Source of the DNA: Phycisphaerales bacterium | GTDB lineage: Bacteria > Planctomycetota > Phycisphaerae > Phycisphaerales > UBA1924 | DNA length: 64,000 bases | Assembly: GCA_028289195.1 (NCBI GenBank) | Contig: JANQQR010000001.1 | Coordinates: 62,001 to 126,000 of the forward strand | Direction: 5' to 3' | In this document: piece after piece, positions 43,632 through 54,000 of the stretch | How positions within the stretch are numbered: position 1 is the stretch's first letter | How the letters are laid out: every line of letters begins with the position of its first letter | Made by a program: the position numbers and the translations under genes | Notes under the pieces: model-generated | Told to the model about the DNA's origin: nothing | The model's database searches: none | What the model saw: the letters and a program-made list of their open reading frames with translations, nothing else

Positions 43632-44645
43632 CTACAGGCGCCACAGGCTCGAAGCCCAGGTCAGCCCGCCGCCGAACGCGACGAACATGACCAGATCGCC
43701 GGTCTGACACTTGCCGACGCTGCGCAGCTCGTCGAGGCACACCGGCACCGAGCCCGCGGAGCAGTTGCCGTACCGGTCGATGTTCACGTACATGCGGTCC
43801 TGCTCGATCCCGAAACGCTCGCGGGCGGATTCGAGCATGCGGGCGTTCGACTGGTGGCAGACGTACTGCGCGACGTCCGACGCCTCGATGCCTGCTTTCT
43901 CGAGCGTTTCGCCGATGAGATTCGCGAACGTGCCCACGGCGAACTTGTAGACCTCGCGCCCGCGCATCTGGAGCGTTCCGAGTTGCAGTTCGTTGGGATC
44001 GTCCTGGTCCGGCACGTCCCGCTCGCGCCGGGGCAGGTAGAGATCGGCCCAGCGCTCGCCGTTGGCATGAAGCGCCGAAGCCAAAATGCCCTGCGACTGG
44101 TCCTCGGTGGCCTGGAGGATCACCGCGCCCGCCGCGTCGCCGAACAGGATCGAGACGCCGCGATTGGAGTAGTCCATGACCTCGGTCATGACGTCGCAGC
44201 CCACCACGGCGATGGTTCGGCAGCGCCCGACGCGGATCATGTCGTGAGCGATGTTCAGCCCGTACACGAATCCGCTGCACGCCGCGAGGAGGTCGAATGC
44301 CCCGGCGTTCCCGAGCCCGACACGCTTCCCCACACGGCACGCGGTGGCCGGGCACGTCATCTCGCCCGTGACAGTGCCGATGACAAGGAGGTCGATCTCG
44401 CTGCGGTCGATGCCGGAATCTTCGATCGCTCGAGTCAGCGCATCGGTGCACAGCGAGACTGCGGATTCGCCCTTGGACGGGTCGCACTTGCGCCGTTCCC
44501 TGATGCCGGTGCGCTGGACGATCCACTCGTCCGACGTGTCCATGATCTTCTCGAGATCCTGGTTCGTCAGGCGTCCCTCGGGGACGGCCCTCCCGGTTCC
44601 AAGGATCGTGACGCCACGGGCGGGAGGAGTCTGGGGCATGCTCAT
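43632..44645 (-). CDS. fabH: beta-ketoacyl-ACP synthase III
   Basis: KAS III of 337 residues has the catalytic Cys123 (AACSGF), His264 (CHQSNARM) and Asn294 (YGNCSAGS). It starts fatty acid synthesis by condensing acetyl-CoA with malonyl-ACP. The ATG at 44645 overlaps the plsX stop by four bases (ATGA), so the pair is translationally coupled. Upstream in-frame codons belong to plsX sequence in another frame. Confidence 0.97.
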   Translation of the reverse strand: MSMPQTPPARGVTILGTGRAVPEGRLTNQDLEKIMDTSDEWIVQRTGIRERRKCDPSKGESAVSLCTDALTRAIEDSGIDRSEIDLLVIGTVTGEMTCPATACRVGKRVGLGNAGAFDLLAACSGFVYGLNIAHDMIRVGRCRTIAVVGCDVMTEVMDYSNRGVSILFGDAAGAVILQATEDQSQGILASALHANGERWADLYLPRRERDVPDQDDPNELQLGTLQMRGREVYKFAVGTFANLIGETLEKAGIEASDVAQYVCHQSNARMLESARERFGIEQDRMYVNIDRYGNCSAGSVPVCLDELRSVGKCQTGDLVMFVAFGGGLTWASSLWRL

Positions 44646-45688
44646 GCGGCCTGGTCCTGGCCTTCGATGACACTCTCGTCGAGTTCGGCGAGACGCTCGA
44701 CGATCGCTTCGTTCACACCCGCTGACACGTACTCGCGCGCCGAACGGATCGTATTGCGGATCGTCCTGGCTTCGCTGGAGCCGTGGCAGATCATGCAGAC
44801 CCCGTTCACACCGAGGAGCGGAGCGCCGCCGTACTCGTGATAGTCGTTGCGCTTGAAGAGCTGTTTGATGATCGGCTCGAGCTGCAGGCCGAGCTCGGCG
44901 TTGGTCATCATGATCTCGTGGGCGATCGCGCTGAAGAGGCTCTTGGCGAGGCCCTCGGCCAGCTTGAGCATGGTGTTCCCGACGAACCCGTCGGTCACCA
45001 CCACATCCGCGCCGCCTTCGAAAAGATCGCGGCCCTCGATGTACCCGATGTAGTTCAGGCCCGAGGTCGTCTCGAGCATCTCGCGCACCTGCTTGACGAT
45101 CCCGGTGCCCTTGGAATCCTCGGCCCCGATGTTGATCTGCGCGACCCGCGGGACGGACACACCCAGGATCTTCCGGGCGTACACCTCGGCCATGAGGCCG
45201 TACTGGGCCAGGTGGGAGCTGCGGGGCTCGGGGTTGGCACCGACGTCGCACACGACGACCGGGCCGTGGAAGCTGGGGAGCGTGCAGGCGATCCCGGGCC
45301 GGTGGGCGCCGGGGAGACGCTTCATGTACATCGTCGCGGCCGAGACACACGCGCCGGTGTTGCCGGCGGAGATGACGATGTCGGCGGGATCCGCGCACTT
45401 ACGGGCCGAGCCCATGAGCGCCATGCGGACCAGCGACGAATCGGGTTTGGCGCGGACCGCCTCGACCGGCGACTCGTGCATCTCGATGCACTCGCTGGCG
45501 TGCTCGATACTCAGGCGCGGGTCGTCGCCGCCTTCGCCGCGTTCGCGCAGGATGTCCCGGATGGTTGGTTCGTCGCCGATGAGGACGAGCTCATCATCGG
45601 TCGCGAGGTCTTCGAGCGCGTCAACACAGCCCCGGACGATCGCGTCGGGTGCGTTGTCGCCTCCCATGGCATCGATCGCTAGGCGCAT
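44642..45688 (-). CDS. plsX: phosphate acyltransferase PlsX
   Basis: PlsX of 348 residues begins MRLAIDAMGGDNAPDAIVRG, the family signature, and has PVEAVRAKPDSSL, ISAGNTGACVSAATMYMKRL and ADVVVTDGFVGNTMLKLAEG. It makes acyl-phosphate from acyl-ACP for phospholipid synthesis. The order rpmF-plsX-fabH-fabD-fabG-acpP-fabF is the classic bacterial cluster. Confidence 0.97.
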   Translation of the reverse strand: MRLAIDAMGGDNAPDAIVRGCVDALEDLATDDELVLIGDEPTIRDILRERGEGGDDPRLSIEHASECIEMHESPVEAVRAKPDSSLVRMALMGSARKCADPADIVISAGNTGACVSAATMYMKRLPGAHRPGIACTLPSFHGPVVVCDVGANPEPRSSHLAQYGLMAEVYARKILGVSVPRVAQINIGAEDSKGTGIVKQVREMLETTSGLNYIGYIEGRDLFEGGADVVVTDGFVGNTMLKLAEGLAKSLFSAIAHEIMMTNAELGLQLEPIIKQLFKRNDYHEYGGAPLLGVNGVCMICHGSSEARTIRNTIRSAREYVSAGVNEAIVERLAELDESVIEGQDQAA

Positions 45689-45816
45689 CCGATTCCGTCC
45701 TGGATCAAAGTGTGTCGCTCAGTCACGCCCCGACCGTTGGAACGCCGCGGGAATCCCCTCCTGCGGCGGATCAGCGAGACGCGAACGCATTCAGCGCTCG
45801 CGTGCTCGGGCACCGA

Positions 45817-46017
45817 TCAATCGCGCTGCGGGCCGATCTTGAGCTTCGGCACGCTGATCACCAGACCCGGGCGGACGTAGCCGCTCTCGGAGCACGCGCG
45901 GTGGTGCTTCTTGTTGGTGCCGCTCAGCGGGCACAGCGTGGGCTTCTTGGCGTCGAGCGCGTCGTGTGCGCGGCGCCGACGCGTTCTTCCGTGGCTCTGT
46001 CTATGTGTCGGGAGCAT
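45817..46017 (-). CDS. rpmF: 50S ribosomal protein L32 with a broken zinc ribbon
   Basis: This 66-residue protein begins LPTHRQSHGRTRRRRAHDAL, matching the basic N-terminus of L32. The usual four-cysteine ribbon is reduced: Cys29 and Cys42 remain, while the second Cys of each pair is Ser (Ser32, Ser45). Hence normal zinc binding is unlikely. The C-terminus is slightly extended. It is first in the plsX-fab cluster, as in many bacteria. A GAGGGC element precedes the ATG. Confidence 0.9.
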   Translation of the reverse strand: MLPTHRQSHGRTRRRRAHDALDAKKPTLCPLSGTNKKHHRACSESGYVRPGLVISVPKLKIGPQRD

Positions 46018-46296
46018 GCTCGAGCCCTCGTGCGTGGCGTGAATCTCGGCGGGGCGGCCCGGGCCGCCTGCATCGCCGTGTGGTCAATGTCGGATACCGG
46101 GAAATCGGGTCCGGAGCGGTCCGGTGCGGTGCTCCGAGAGGCGGAGAAGGTAGCCCCGAGGACCCCGAAAGTCAATCGAACAAGCCCCTCCGGGCCCCCT
46201 CAGAGGGCCCAGAAGGCCGGTGGGACGCCATTTGGGGTCGGGCCACCTTTCCGCCGAAAGGTCGCCGCTCCGATCCTGGACGAGGGCGATCTCTCG
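46018..46296. other. non-coding stretch upstream of rpmF and tRNA-Lys
   Basis: This interval separates the divergent rpmF cluster from tRNA-Lys. It holds a GGGCCC-centred hairpin (about 46188-46206) without a T-tract. I see no conserved small gene; the DUF177-type gene often upstream of rpmF is absent. The rpmF promoter must lie here but is not obvious. Confidence 0.35.
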
Positions 46297-46326
46297 TTAG
46301 ACGGGCACGCTGCCTCCGGATACACT
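46297..46326 (+). promoter_or_regulatory. promoter for tRNA-Lys
   Basis: TTAGAC (46297-46302), 18 bases and TACACT (46321-46326) form a plausible promoter about 50 bases before tRNA-Lys. Confidence 0.5.
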
Positions 46327-46375
46327 CGCCCGTTCGAAGTCGCCCGGCGGCATTTCACGACGCCTCGTTCGGCGC

Positions 46376-46448
<73 letters not shown>

Positions 46449-46600
46449 TTCCTGCGCGCCGATCTCCCGGGCGCAGTGGACCAGGGGCCCACCTCGGTGT
46501 CTACTATGAGGTGTCTGAGACGAGTCGTCTGACGAACCGTCGGGAGGTTGGGTCTGAGAGGTGCCAGCGCGCCATGAAGACCCGAAGGGAGACATCCGGA

Positions 46601-47938
46601 ATGAGACTGAAGACTGCGACGTCACGCCGCGCGGCGTGGGCTGTTCTTGCGACGTTGCCCGGGGCCGCGTTCGCCGGAAATCTGACTCCTCCGGCGGGCC
46701 CAGTGGCGCCGACGATGAAGACCCTCGACCAGGTCGAGCCGCGCGTCCCGGTTTCCTCGCTGCCGGGCTCCTCTTCCGCCCTGCATGTGATCAGCCAGCC
46801 CGGCTCGTACTACCTCGACACGGATCTCGTCGGGGCGCCCATGCTCAACGGCATCGAGGTGCTCTCGGGTAACGTCGATCTCGACCTGTCGGGGTTCACG
46901 ATCCTGGGCGGCCCCGGCACCCAGAACGGGATCGCCGGCAGCGCGCCGTCGCGCCGTGTCCGCGTGCACAACGGCTTCATCGCCGGCTGGGGCGGGGTCG
47001 GGCTGCAACTGGCCGGCGCCCCTGCGAGCAAGGTCGAGCGCGTCGTGGTGGTCGGCAACGAGGCCGGCGGCGTCATTCTGGGCAGCAACAGCGAGATGAC
47101 CTCGAGCTGCGTCGTCGGCAACAGCTTCGACGGGGTCATCGCCGAGGCCGGCTGCACGCTCCGGCTTACCACAATCCGGGACAACCTCGGCACCGGCGCG
47201 ACGCTCGGGCCCGGCGCGAGCGTCATCGCCTGCGAGATCTTCTCCCCGGATCCCCTCGGCAGGGCGCTCGACGTGAGCGGCGCCGGCACCGTAAGGGGCT
47301 CGCGCCTCGGGCGGTCCCGCTTCGACGGAGGGAGCGCGTCGGTCCGCGGAAACTCGTTCGAACTCGCCGTGGACCCGTCGCCCGGCCAGTTCGGTATCGA
47401 GTTCAGCGGGGACAACTACGACTTCGCTGACAACGTCGTACGCCTGCTGGCGCAAGGCACCGTCAACACCGACTGGGTCGTGTTCTTCGGGAACAACCAG
47501 AGCGTGTGCGACAACGCGATCCTGTGCGCCAATCCGAATTTCCGTGCTCGGTACATGTTGCTCACATCGGGCAACGTCTCGCTGATCAAGGGCAACAAGA
47601 TCCGCGGCATCCCGGACCTGGGCGCCGGCATGTTCGTGTCCGGGGTCTCGAATGAGATCGAGGACAACCGCCTGTCGGTCAAGCCGGGCGCGCTGGTCTG
47701 GGTGGGCATCGGTTCGGATGATCCCAACGCGCTGCTCGTGCACAACACCGTCAATTCAGCCGTCGGCGCGAACTTCCTGGCGCTCCAGAGCGGGGGCCAA
47801 TCGCTCGGCGCAAGCCGCTCCGATCGCGGAGGCGGGGCCGAGTACGACTTCAACTTCTCTCCCGACGGAGGGCCGATCCTCTCGAGCGGTTCGCTCGGCG
47901 GGAACTCCAACCCGGACCGCAACGTCGCGCACGACTAA
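46601..47938 (+). CDS. secreted right-handed beta-helix-like protein
   Basis: This 445-residue protein has a signal peptide (about residues 1-26, ending AFAG) and then repeats of short strands with Asn/Gly turns: DLDLSGFTILGGPGTQNGI, HNGFIAGWGGVGLQL, VVVGNEAGGVILG, SCVVGNSFDGVI and TTIRDNLGTGATLG. This is the rhythm of parallel beta-helix proteins (pectate-lyase-like fold). No catalytic motif is recognised. The ATG at 46601 is preceded by GGGAG; 46574 is a possible earlier start. It is probably extracellular. Confidence 0.8.
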   Translation: MRLKTATSRRAAWAVLATLPGAAFAGNLTPPAGPVAPTMKTLDQVEPRVPVSSLPGSSSALHVISQPGSYYLDTDLVGAPMLNGIEVLSGNVDLDLSGFTILGGPGTQNGIAGSAPSRRVRVHNGFIAGWGGVGLQLAGAPASKVERVVVVGNEAGGVILGSNSEMTSSCVVGNSFDGVIAEAGCTLRLTTIRDNLGTGATLGPGASVIACEIFSPDPLGRALDVSGAGTVRGSRLGRSRFDGGSASVRGNSFELAVDPSPGQFGIEFSGDNYDFADNVVRLLAQGTVNTDWVVFFGNNQSVCDNAILCANPNFRARYMLLTSGNVSLIKGNKIRGIPDLGAGMFVSGVSNEIEDNRLSVKPGALVWVGIGSDDPNALLVHNTVNSAVGANFLALQSGGQSLGASRSDRGGGAEYDFNFSPDGGPILSSGSLGGNSNPDRNVAHD

Positions 47939-47950
47939 GCGCCGCGCGCA

Positions 47951-49111
47951 TCAGCGGCAGTACGCGATCGCAGAGCGGGCGAGGATCTTCGCCAGCGTGT
48001 TGACAGATTTCAGGTCAACCCACTCCGTGGTTTCGTGCTCGCCGCCTCCGTCGTGCCCGAAGACGACAGAGTCGATCCCGGCCTGCTGCAGCAACGCCGC
48101 GTCGGTCCAGAACCACACGGCCGACGGGCCCGGATCGGCTCCGCCGATCTCGCCGATCGCCTCGGCGACCACACTGGCTGTGTCGCTCCCGGTGCGCGCC
48201 TCGAACGTGGGTTCGGTCATCGGGATCGAGATGTCGGCCTCGAACGTCGGGTCAGACGCGCTCAGGTTGTCGGCGAGCGACCGGATCCTGCTGAGTACGT
48301 ACTCCGGTGTTTGGTCGGGCGTCATCCGCCACTCGATGTTGGCCGTGCACGAAGGTGAGTATTGCGTCGGCCCGACGCCGCCGCTCAGCGTGCCGACGTG
48401 CAGCGATGGCCGGCCGGCCAGCGGGTGCGGCTGGCTCGCTGCGAGTTCCTGTTCGAGTTCCGCGACGCGAGCCAGCAACCTCGACATCTGCAGGTTGGCG
48501 TCGATGCCGAGATCGTGACGGCTGCCGTGGGCCTGGCGACCCCGGACGACAACGCGCACCCACGCGAACCCGCGATGGGCAAGGGCCAGCTTCATCCAAC
48601 TGGGTTCCGTCACGATCGCGCCGTCGGTGCGCGCTGCGCGGAGGACTTCCTGCGTTCCGATGCTCCCGGCCTCCTCGTCGGCAACGGCGGCTATCAGCAG
48701 GTCGCCTCCCAGGCGTTCGCCGGAGTCCAATATGGCCTTGGCAGCGGCGATCGACGCGGCAACGCCCGCCTTCATGTCGTAGCAGCCCCGCCCGAACATC
48801 TTTCCGTCCGTGATGCGGGGTTCGAAAGGGGCGTCCATGCCATCCACGCCCACCGTGTCGATATGGCCGTTGAGCATCAGCGAGCGCCCGGCCCCGCCTC
48901 CGGGGAGTGTCGCCAGCACGCTCGGGCGACCCTCGGTCTCGCAGAGGACACGCACGTCCAGACCCGCGTCTGTGCACGTATCCGCGACAAACGCAGCGAT
49001 CTCGGCTTCGCCCGGTCCACCGGGGGCGATCGTCGGATTTACCGAGTTGATCGCCACCATCTGCTCCAGTGTCGAGAGCAGGAACCGCTCGTCAATCTCG
49101 GGGAGTGTCAC
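47951..49111 (-). CDS. M20-family metallopeptidase (ArgE/DapE/CPG2-like)
   Basis: This 386-residue hydrolase has the two-metal M20 pattern: GHIDTVGVD, GRGCYDMKAG, VADEEAGSIG with the catalytic Glu pair, VTEPS, and the late His in FGHDGGGEHE. A dimerisation domain lies about residues 185-295. Family members deacylate amino acids or split peptides; ArgE, DapE or a dipeptidase are all possible. The GTG start lies inside the end of the Nramp-like gene (20-base overlap), with AGAGGA upstream. Confidence 0.9.
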   Translation of the reverse strand: MTLPEIDERFLLSTLEQMVAINSVNPTIAPGGPGEAEIAAFVADTCTDAGLDVRVLCETEGRPSVLATLPGGGAGRSLMLNGHIDTVGVDGMDAPFEPRITDGKMFGRGCYDMKAGVAASIAAAKAILDSGERLGGDLLIAAVADEEAGSIGTQEVLRAARTDGAIVTEPSWMKLALAHRGFAWVRVVVRGRQAHGSRHDLGIDANLQMSRLLARVAELEQELAASQPHPLAGRPSLHVGTLSGGVGPTQYSPSCTANIEWRMTPDQTPEYVLSRIRSLADNLSASDPTFEADISIPMTEPTFEARTGSDTASVVAEAIGEIGGADPGPSAVWFWTDAALLQQAGIDSVVFGHDGGGEHETTEWVDLKSVNTLAKILARSAIAYCR

Positions 49112-50453
49112 TCGCTGGATCCTCTGGTTGCTGAACGCCGGGCTCGGTCGTAGGAGGTGACGCGGGTGGGCGTACGCGCAGCCAGCCGGCCAGACTCGCG
49201 AACCCCATAACGATGATCAGCAGCGACGTCGCCAGCCACCCGTTGCGGAACCGCTTGCCCACCCACGCGCTCCGTCCGTTCATGAACAGGAGCGCCAGGG
49301 CGAGCACCGGCAGGAACCCCGCGCCGACGATGGCGTACGCCTTCTGCGCGCTCTTGAACGAGGTGAGCACCCCGAGCATCGGGACCGTCGCGATCCCCAG
49401 CAGGTACCCGCGATAGGCCCACGATTGTGTGCTCACGCTCAGGCGGGTCGGGGTGTCCTTGGATGAAGCACCAGACGCCGGGCTCCCGCGCACCAGATCC
49501 CAGATGTCGGCGAAAAGGTACGGGACGCCCTGCCACACGCCGAGCAAGCTGCTGAAGACCGCCCCCCACGCGCCGACGAGGAAGATCCACCGGCCGAGCG
49601 GTCCCAGGGTCTCTCCCAGACGCTCCGAGAGCGCCACGAGCAGGCCCATGCCGCCGCCGGACAGCACGGCTCCGGAGGCGATGATCACCACACCCATGCC
49701 AAACATCGCGGTCGCCAGGTAGCCGACTCCCAGGTCGATCCGGCACGTGCCCAGGTGTTCCGGCCGGTCCCGGTCGAGCTCCCGGATCCAATAGCCGTAG
49801 GTCAGGATCGTGACCGTCCCGCCCACGCCGCCCATGAGCGCGACGATCCAGGACAGCTCCTCAGCGTTCCGCGGGAGGGTCGGGACGAAGAGGCCTCGAG
49901 CCACCTCGACGAGGTCCGGCCCGAGCAACACGGCGCAGCCGATGACGCAGAGGAACATCAGCGCGATGAGCCCCGCCATCACCTTCTCGAAGACCTTGAA
50001 GCCACCGATCCAGGCGAGCGCTACCCCCACCACGCTGTGGGCGGCCCCGTACACGACCTTCCCCACCTGATCCCCGGACCAGGACCCGATCTCGAGGCGC
50101 CAGGGCACCAGCGAGTTGGCCGCCACGCCGCACGCGCTGATCATGGCCGCGCCTGTAAAGAAGGACCACGGGAGGAAGTAGAGAAGGAACAGAACGAGGC
50201 ACCAGCGCCCGATCCGGTCGGCGACCCCCTCCAGGAGCGTCCTGCCGGTGGCCACCTGCCAGCGCGCCAGGCCCTCGGTGAGCACCAGCTTGAAGACCGC
50301 ACCAAGCGCGACCGCCCACAGCACCGAGAGCCCCAGCAGGCCGCCGCTGAAACCGGCCGACGCGAGGTCTCCGGCGCCCACGCCCGTCGCCGCGACGAGC
50401 AGGCCCGGTCCGAGAATGGCCAGCGGGCTCAGTTTTTTCGGTGTCACGCGCAT
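49092..50453 (-). CDS. Nramp-like transporter lacking the usual metal-site motifs
   Basis: This 453-residue protein has about eleven membrane helices in the Nramp/LeuT arrangement, beginning LAILGPGLLVAATGVGAGDLASA. Nramp metal transporters have DPGN in helix 1 and MPH in helix 6; here the matching places read GVGAGDL and GGVGGTVTILTYGYW, so the manganese/iron site is not conserved. It may carry another solute. The ATG at 50453 is chosen; one at 50534 would add an unconserved hydrophilic stretch. It overlaps the M20 peptidase gene, so both may serve one uptake-and-cleavage task. Confidence 0.8.
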   Translation of the reverse strand: MRVTPKKLSPLAILGPGLLVAATGVGAGDLASAGFSGGLLGLSVLWAVALGAVFKLVLTEGLARWQVATGRTLLEGVADRIGRWCLVLFLLYFLPWSFFTGAAMISACGVAANSLVPWRLEIGSWSGDQVGKVVYGAAHSVVGVALAWIGGFKVFEKVMAGLIALMFLCVIGCAVLLGPDLVEVARGLFVPTLPRNAEELSWIVALMGGVGGTVTILTYGYWIRELDRDRPEHLGTCRIDLGVGYLATAMFGMGVVIIASGAVLSGGGMGLLVALSERLGETLGPLGRWIFLVGAWGAVFSSLLGVWQGVPYLFADIWDLVRGSPASGASSKDTPTRLSVSTQSWAYRGYLLGIATVPMLGVLTSFKSAQKAYAIVGAGFLPVLALALLFMNGRSAWVGKRFRNGWLATSLLIIVMGFASLAGWLRVRPPASPPTTEPGVQQPEDPASDTPRD

Positions 50454-51071
50454 GTGGTGGGTGGAATCGGAATCGTTTGGAATCTCATCGATAACGGGCA
50501 GGACCACTGTGACGCATTCGAGGGCGGGCCGCATCCCGTGCTCGGATAGGAGTTTGTGCTCGGGTGATCCGGCGGGCTGTGGTGCAACGCCGAACGGGGC
50601 TCCGAGGTGCAACCGTTATTTGACAGCTTCGGGCCGAAAACGGTGACGAGCGCTCTGAAAAGGGCCGATCGAGCCCATCGCTGGGGGTGGCCGCCCGGAG
50701 CGGTCGCCAGCGCTGTGCCTCCGATCGGGCCGCGGGCTTGATCGCGCAGCGTGTCAGACGGAGTTCTTGGAAGGGCCGTGATCGCCGTGAACCGAGCCAC
50801 TCTCACACCCTGGACCGCCTCGCAGCAGTCGGGCATATCGCTTGCCCGAATTCGGCCGCGCGTGCTCGCGCGTTGCGCGCCGGTGTGGAAGCAGCGAATC
50901 GCGGGGATCTGGGCCGAATATGGGAATGTCGCGACGTTGAGAATTCCGCTTGCCCGGGGTCAAAGCGTCGGGTATCTGTTGATGGTTGATGGTTCTAGCT
51001 TTCCGTGTGCCGCGCGCAGAGTTCGGGCGGGGTCCGTGCCTGCACGCTGCACATCGTAGAGGAGGTGTCTT
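50454..51071. promoter_or_regulatory. 618-base divergent intergenic region
   Basis: This long gap lies between the Nramp-like gene and the giant secreted protein and must hold both promoters. The two short overlapping frames here (to about 51059) lack any domain or good start, so I do not call genes. A tandem TTGATGG repeat occurs near 50978-50992. I recognise no riboswitch. Confidence 0.45.
50950..50978 (+). promoter_or_regulatory. promoter candidate for the giant secreted protein
   Basis: TTGCCC (50950-50955), 17 bases and TATCTG (50973-50978) give a fair promoter about 95 bases before the GTG at 51072. Confidence 0.4.
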
Positions 51072-54000
51072 GTGGATTACAGGTGTCGTGCTCGAACTCT
51101 GATTCGGGCTGTTGGTATTTGTGCGGGTGTGAGCGTTGCCTTCACCGCCAATGCCGCAGATGAAATGACTCAGAAGGACCAGAAGGAAGCTCCCCAGAGC
51201 TCCTCGGTCACTGTCGCTCCCTTCCACACGGATAACACCGGTGGTTCGGCTGTCGGCAACGAAGACCGTACGCCCGGCGACCCGCTCACCAGCGTTGTCT
51301 GCGACAACGTTGACGTGGCGAACTGCCAGGAGCGCGTCATTATTGACGCCACGCCCCACGGTCGTATCCAGCTCGGCGAAGTGAACGCGATCCGCCAGAA
51401 GCGGTTCGACAACTTCCGCCCGTCGGCCGACGGCTACATGCAGCAGGTCTGCATCCGTGTCGAGTACTTCAACGACGTGCAGTGCTCGCTGCTGTACGAC
51501 GACGACATGGATCCGATGACCCCGGACGTCGCCCAGAACCCGAATCCGCACGACGCCAACCTGTACGGCCTCCTGCAGATCACGTTCTACGACGACTTCC
51601 TCGGCTTCCCCCAGAACATCATCTCGGGCCCCTTCCGCGGTGATGGCACGGGCGTCGATGAGGGTTCCGGACTGTCGATCGCCGACCCCCTGAACGTTAC
51701 GCAGGCCTACACCGGCGACTCGATCGGCTTCAACACCCCGACGTTCTTCGAGTACGGCATGTCCGCCACCTTCGATGCGGGCGACGAGCCGTTCTTCCTC
51801 GGGAACACCTGCTACTGGGTTGAGTTCGACTACGAGGACAACGCCAGCACCTGCGTGACGCAGATGAGCGCCTCGTACTCGGCCGGCCCGCTGCCCACCG
51901 CCAACGGTTCGGGCGGCCCCACGGACGGCCTCACCATGCAGGGCCAGGACATCGGTGATCGCTTCAGCATCACCTTCGATCGCACCATCCGCGCGATCCT
52001 CGATCCGGCTCTCGACCTCCGTTCGTTCGACCTCCACATGTGCCTGCGTCTGAACTCGCTTCAGGACGGCACGGGCGTCAACGTTCCGCTGACGATCACG
52101 AACAGCGAGAACATCTTCGACCCGCGCTGCAGCGCCAAGCAGGTCGTCGAGAACGACACGGTCAACACGGCCAAGACCCTGGCCTGCTCCGTGCTCGGTT
52201 CGAACGACATCCAGGACACCACCTGGGCCACGTTCGACACCTCGTTCTCCTCTGGTGCCTGCCGCGCCAGCCTCGCCGAGGCCTTCGAGTCTTCGGCCGG
52301 CGACACGTGGTACCAGTTCAACGCCACCACCGAGGACCCGCTCATCCCGGGCACGGCCTCGGCGATCCTCGGCACCTGCAACACCAACCAGCTGGCTGGT
52401 GAGGGTGCCGGCGACACGATCCTGGTGATCTACGCCTTCAACGATCCCATGAACATCCCGGCCGTCATCACGTCGGCGGATGTGACCGAGATCGGCTGCA
52501 GCGACAACGCCTGCGGCGCCGGCCTCTCCCAGATCTGTGTGACCAACCTCGTCCTCAACAACCCGTACCTCGTGCGCGTCCACGCCCGCGACTACGGCGA
52601 TCAGGGCGTCCAGACCTTCACTCTCCAGTGCCCGTGCCCGTTCATCGAGAACGACACGTGCGACACTGCGGGTGAGATCCTGACGGCCGACTTCACCCAG
52701 CCCGGCGGCACCCTCGTCAACGGCGGTACCGGCAACGGCAACAAGAACCTCGGCGAGCCCGTCGGCTGCGAGTCGACTCTCGAGTACAACAACAAGCAGG
52801 ACGAAGACGGCATCGACGGCAACACCGCTTGGTACCGCCTCGCGGGCCAGGGCCACATCGTTCAGCTCTCGACCGAGAACCAGCTCTCCATGGGCGGTCT
52901 CGACTACGACACGGCCCTCGCCGTCTTCTGCAGCGAAGATGATTCCTGCAGCGGCCTGGCCTGCATCGGTGGCAACGACGACCTCGACCCGGCGAACAGC
53001 AACTTCAAGTCGCAGGTTGAGTTCTGCGCAATCGCCGGCAAGACCTACTACATCGCGGTGTTCGGCTTCGGCGGCGACTCGGGCGACTTCGCCCTGTCCG
53101 TCGAAGAGCTCACCGACTCGATCAACAACCTGCCGATCGACTGCTGCGCCAACGGCAACGTTTGCAGCTTCGTCAGCGAGTTCGAGATCCCCTTCGGTTC
53201 GCTCAACGAGCTCACCAGCGCTCAGGCCAACACCGAAGACTGCGACGACGGCTCCAGCGCGATCCCGCCGGCGCAGCCCCTGCCGGACATCTCCGGTACC
53301 AACAACCTCTGCAACGGCCCGACCAACATGGCCGGCAACTACCAGGGCCAGGGCGGCTTCATCTTCGTCGGCGAGCCCGTCGATGGTGCGATGTTCTCGC
53401 TCAACGGTGGCCGCGACATCGACAACTACATCTTCGAAGGTCTCGAAGGCAACGGTCTCAACACCGTCGTCGACTTCACCTTCCAGGGTGAGAGCTCCGT
53501 CTTCATCCGCACCGAGTTCGTCTTCTCGAACTGGTTCGGCTGCCCCGGTCTCGCCACGGGCCTCCACTTCGGTGGCCTCGAGTTCGAGGGTGAGCGGATC
53601 TCCTGGACCGCGCCGTTCAAGGCCGAGTTCAGCACCGCCAACAACGGCGCTGGTGGCCCGGGCAACTGGTTCACCATGAACTTCGAGCTCCGCCAGAACA
53701 TCAACGGCCAGGGCGTCCCCTGTGGTCAGCGCGACCGGTACTGGCTGCGCGTCAACGAGAGCCTCGACGAGGATCTCTGCGTCGCGATCGCCGACCCCGC
53801 CGGCAACCCGACCACGGACGATCCGATGGATCCCGAGATGGGCACCGTCACCTTCGGTGACTACGACCTCGAAACGATCCAGCCGACCTGGGGCGACGAG
53901 CGCTGGGGTATGTTCGGCACCGTCGGCAACGTTCCCGCAGACCGCTGCGGCACGCTCTGCACCGACAACGATCCGATGGATCCCAACACGCTTCTCAACG

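Noticed and set aside
46188-46206. GGGCCC hairpin as a terminator
   Set aside because: No T-tract on either strand follows the stem, and no gene end is near.
50687-51059. Two short plus-strand frames in the gap before the giant gene
   Set aside because: They overlap each other, have no ribosome-binding site, no domain and lie where a promoter region is needed.
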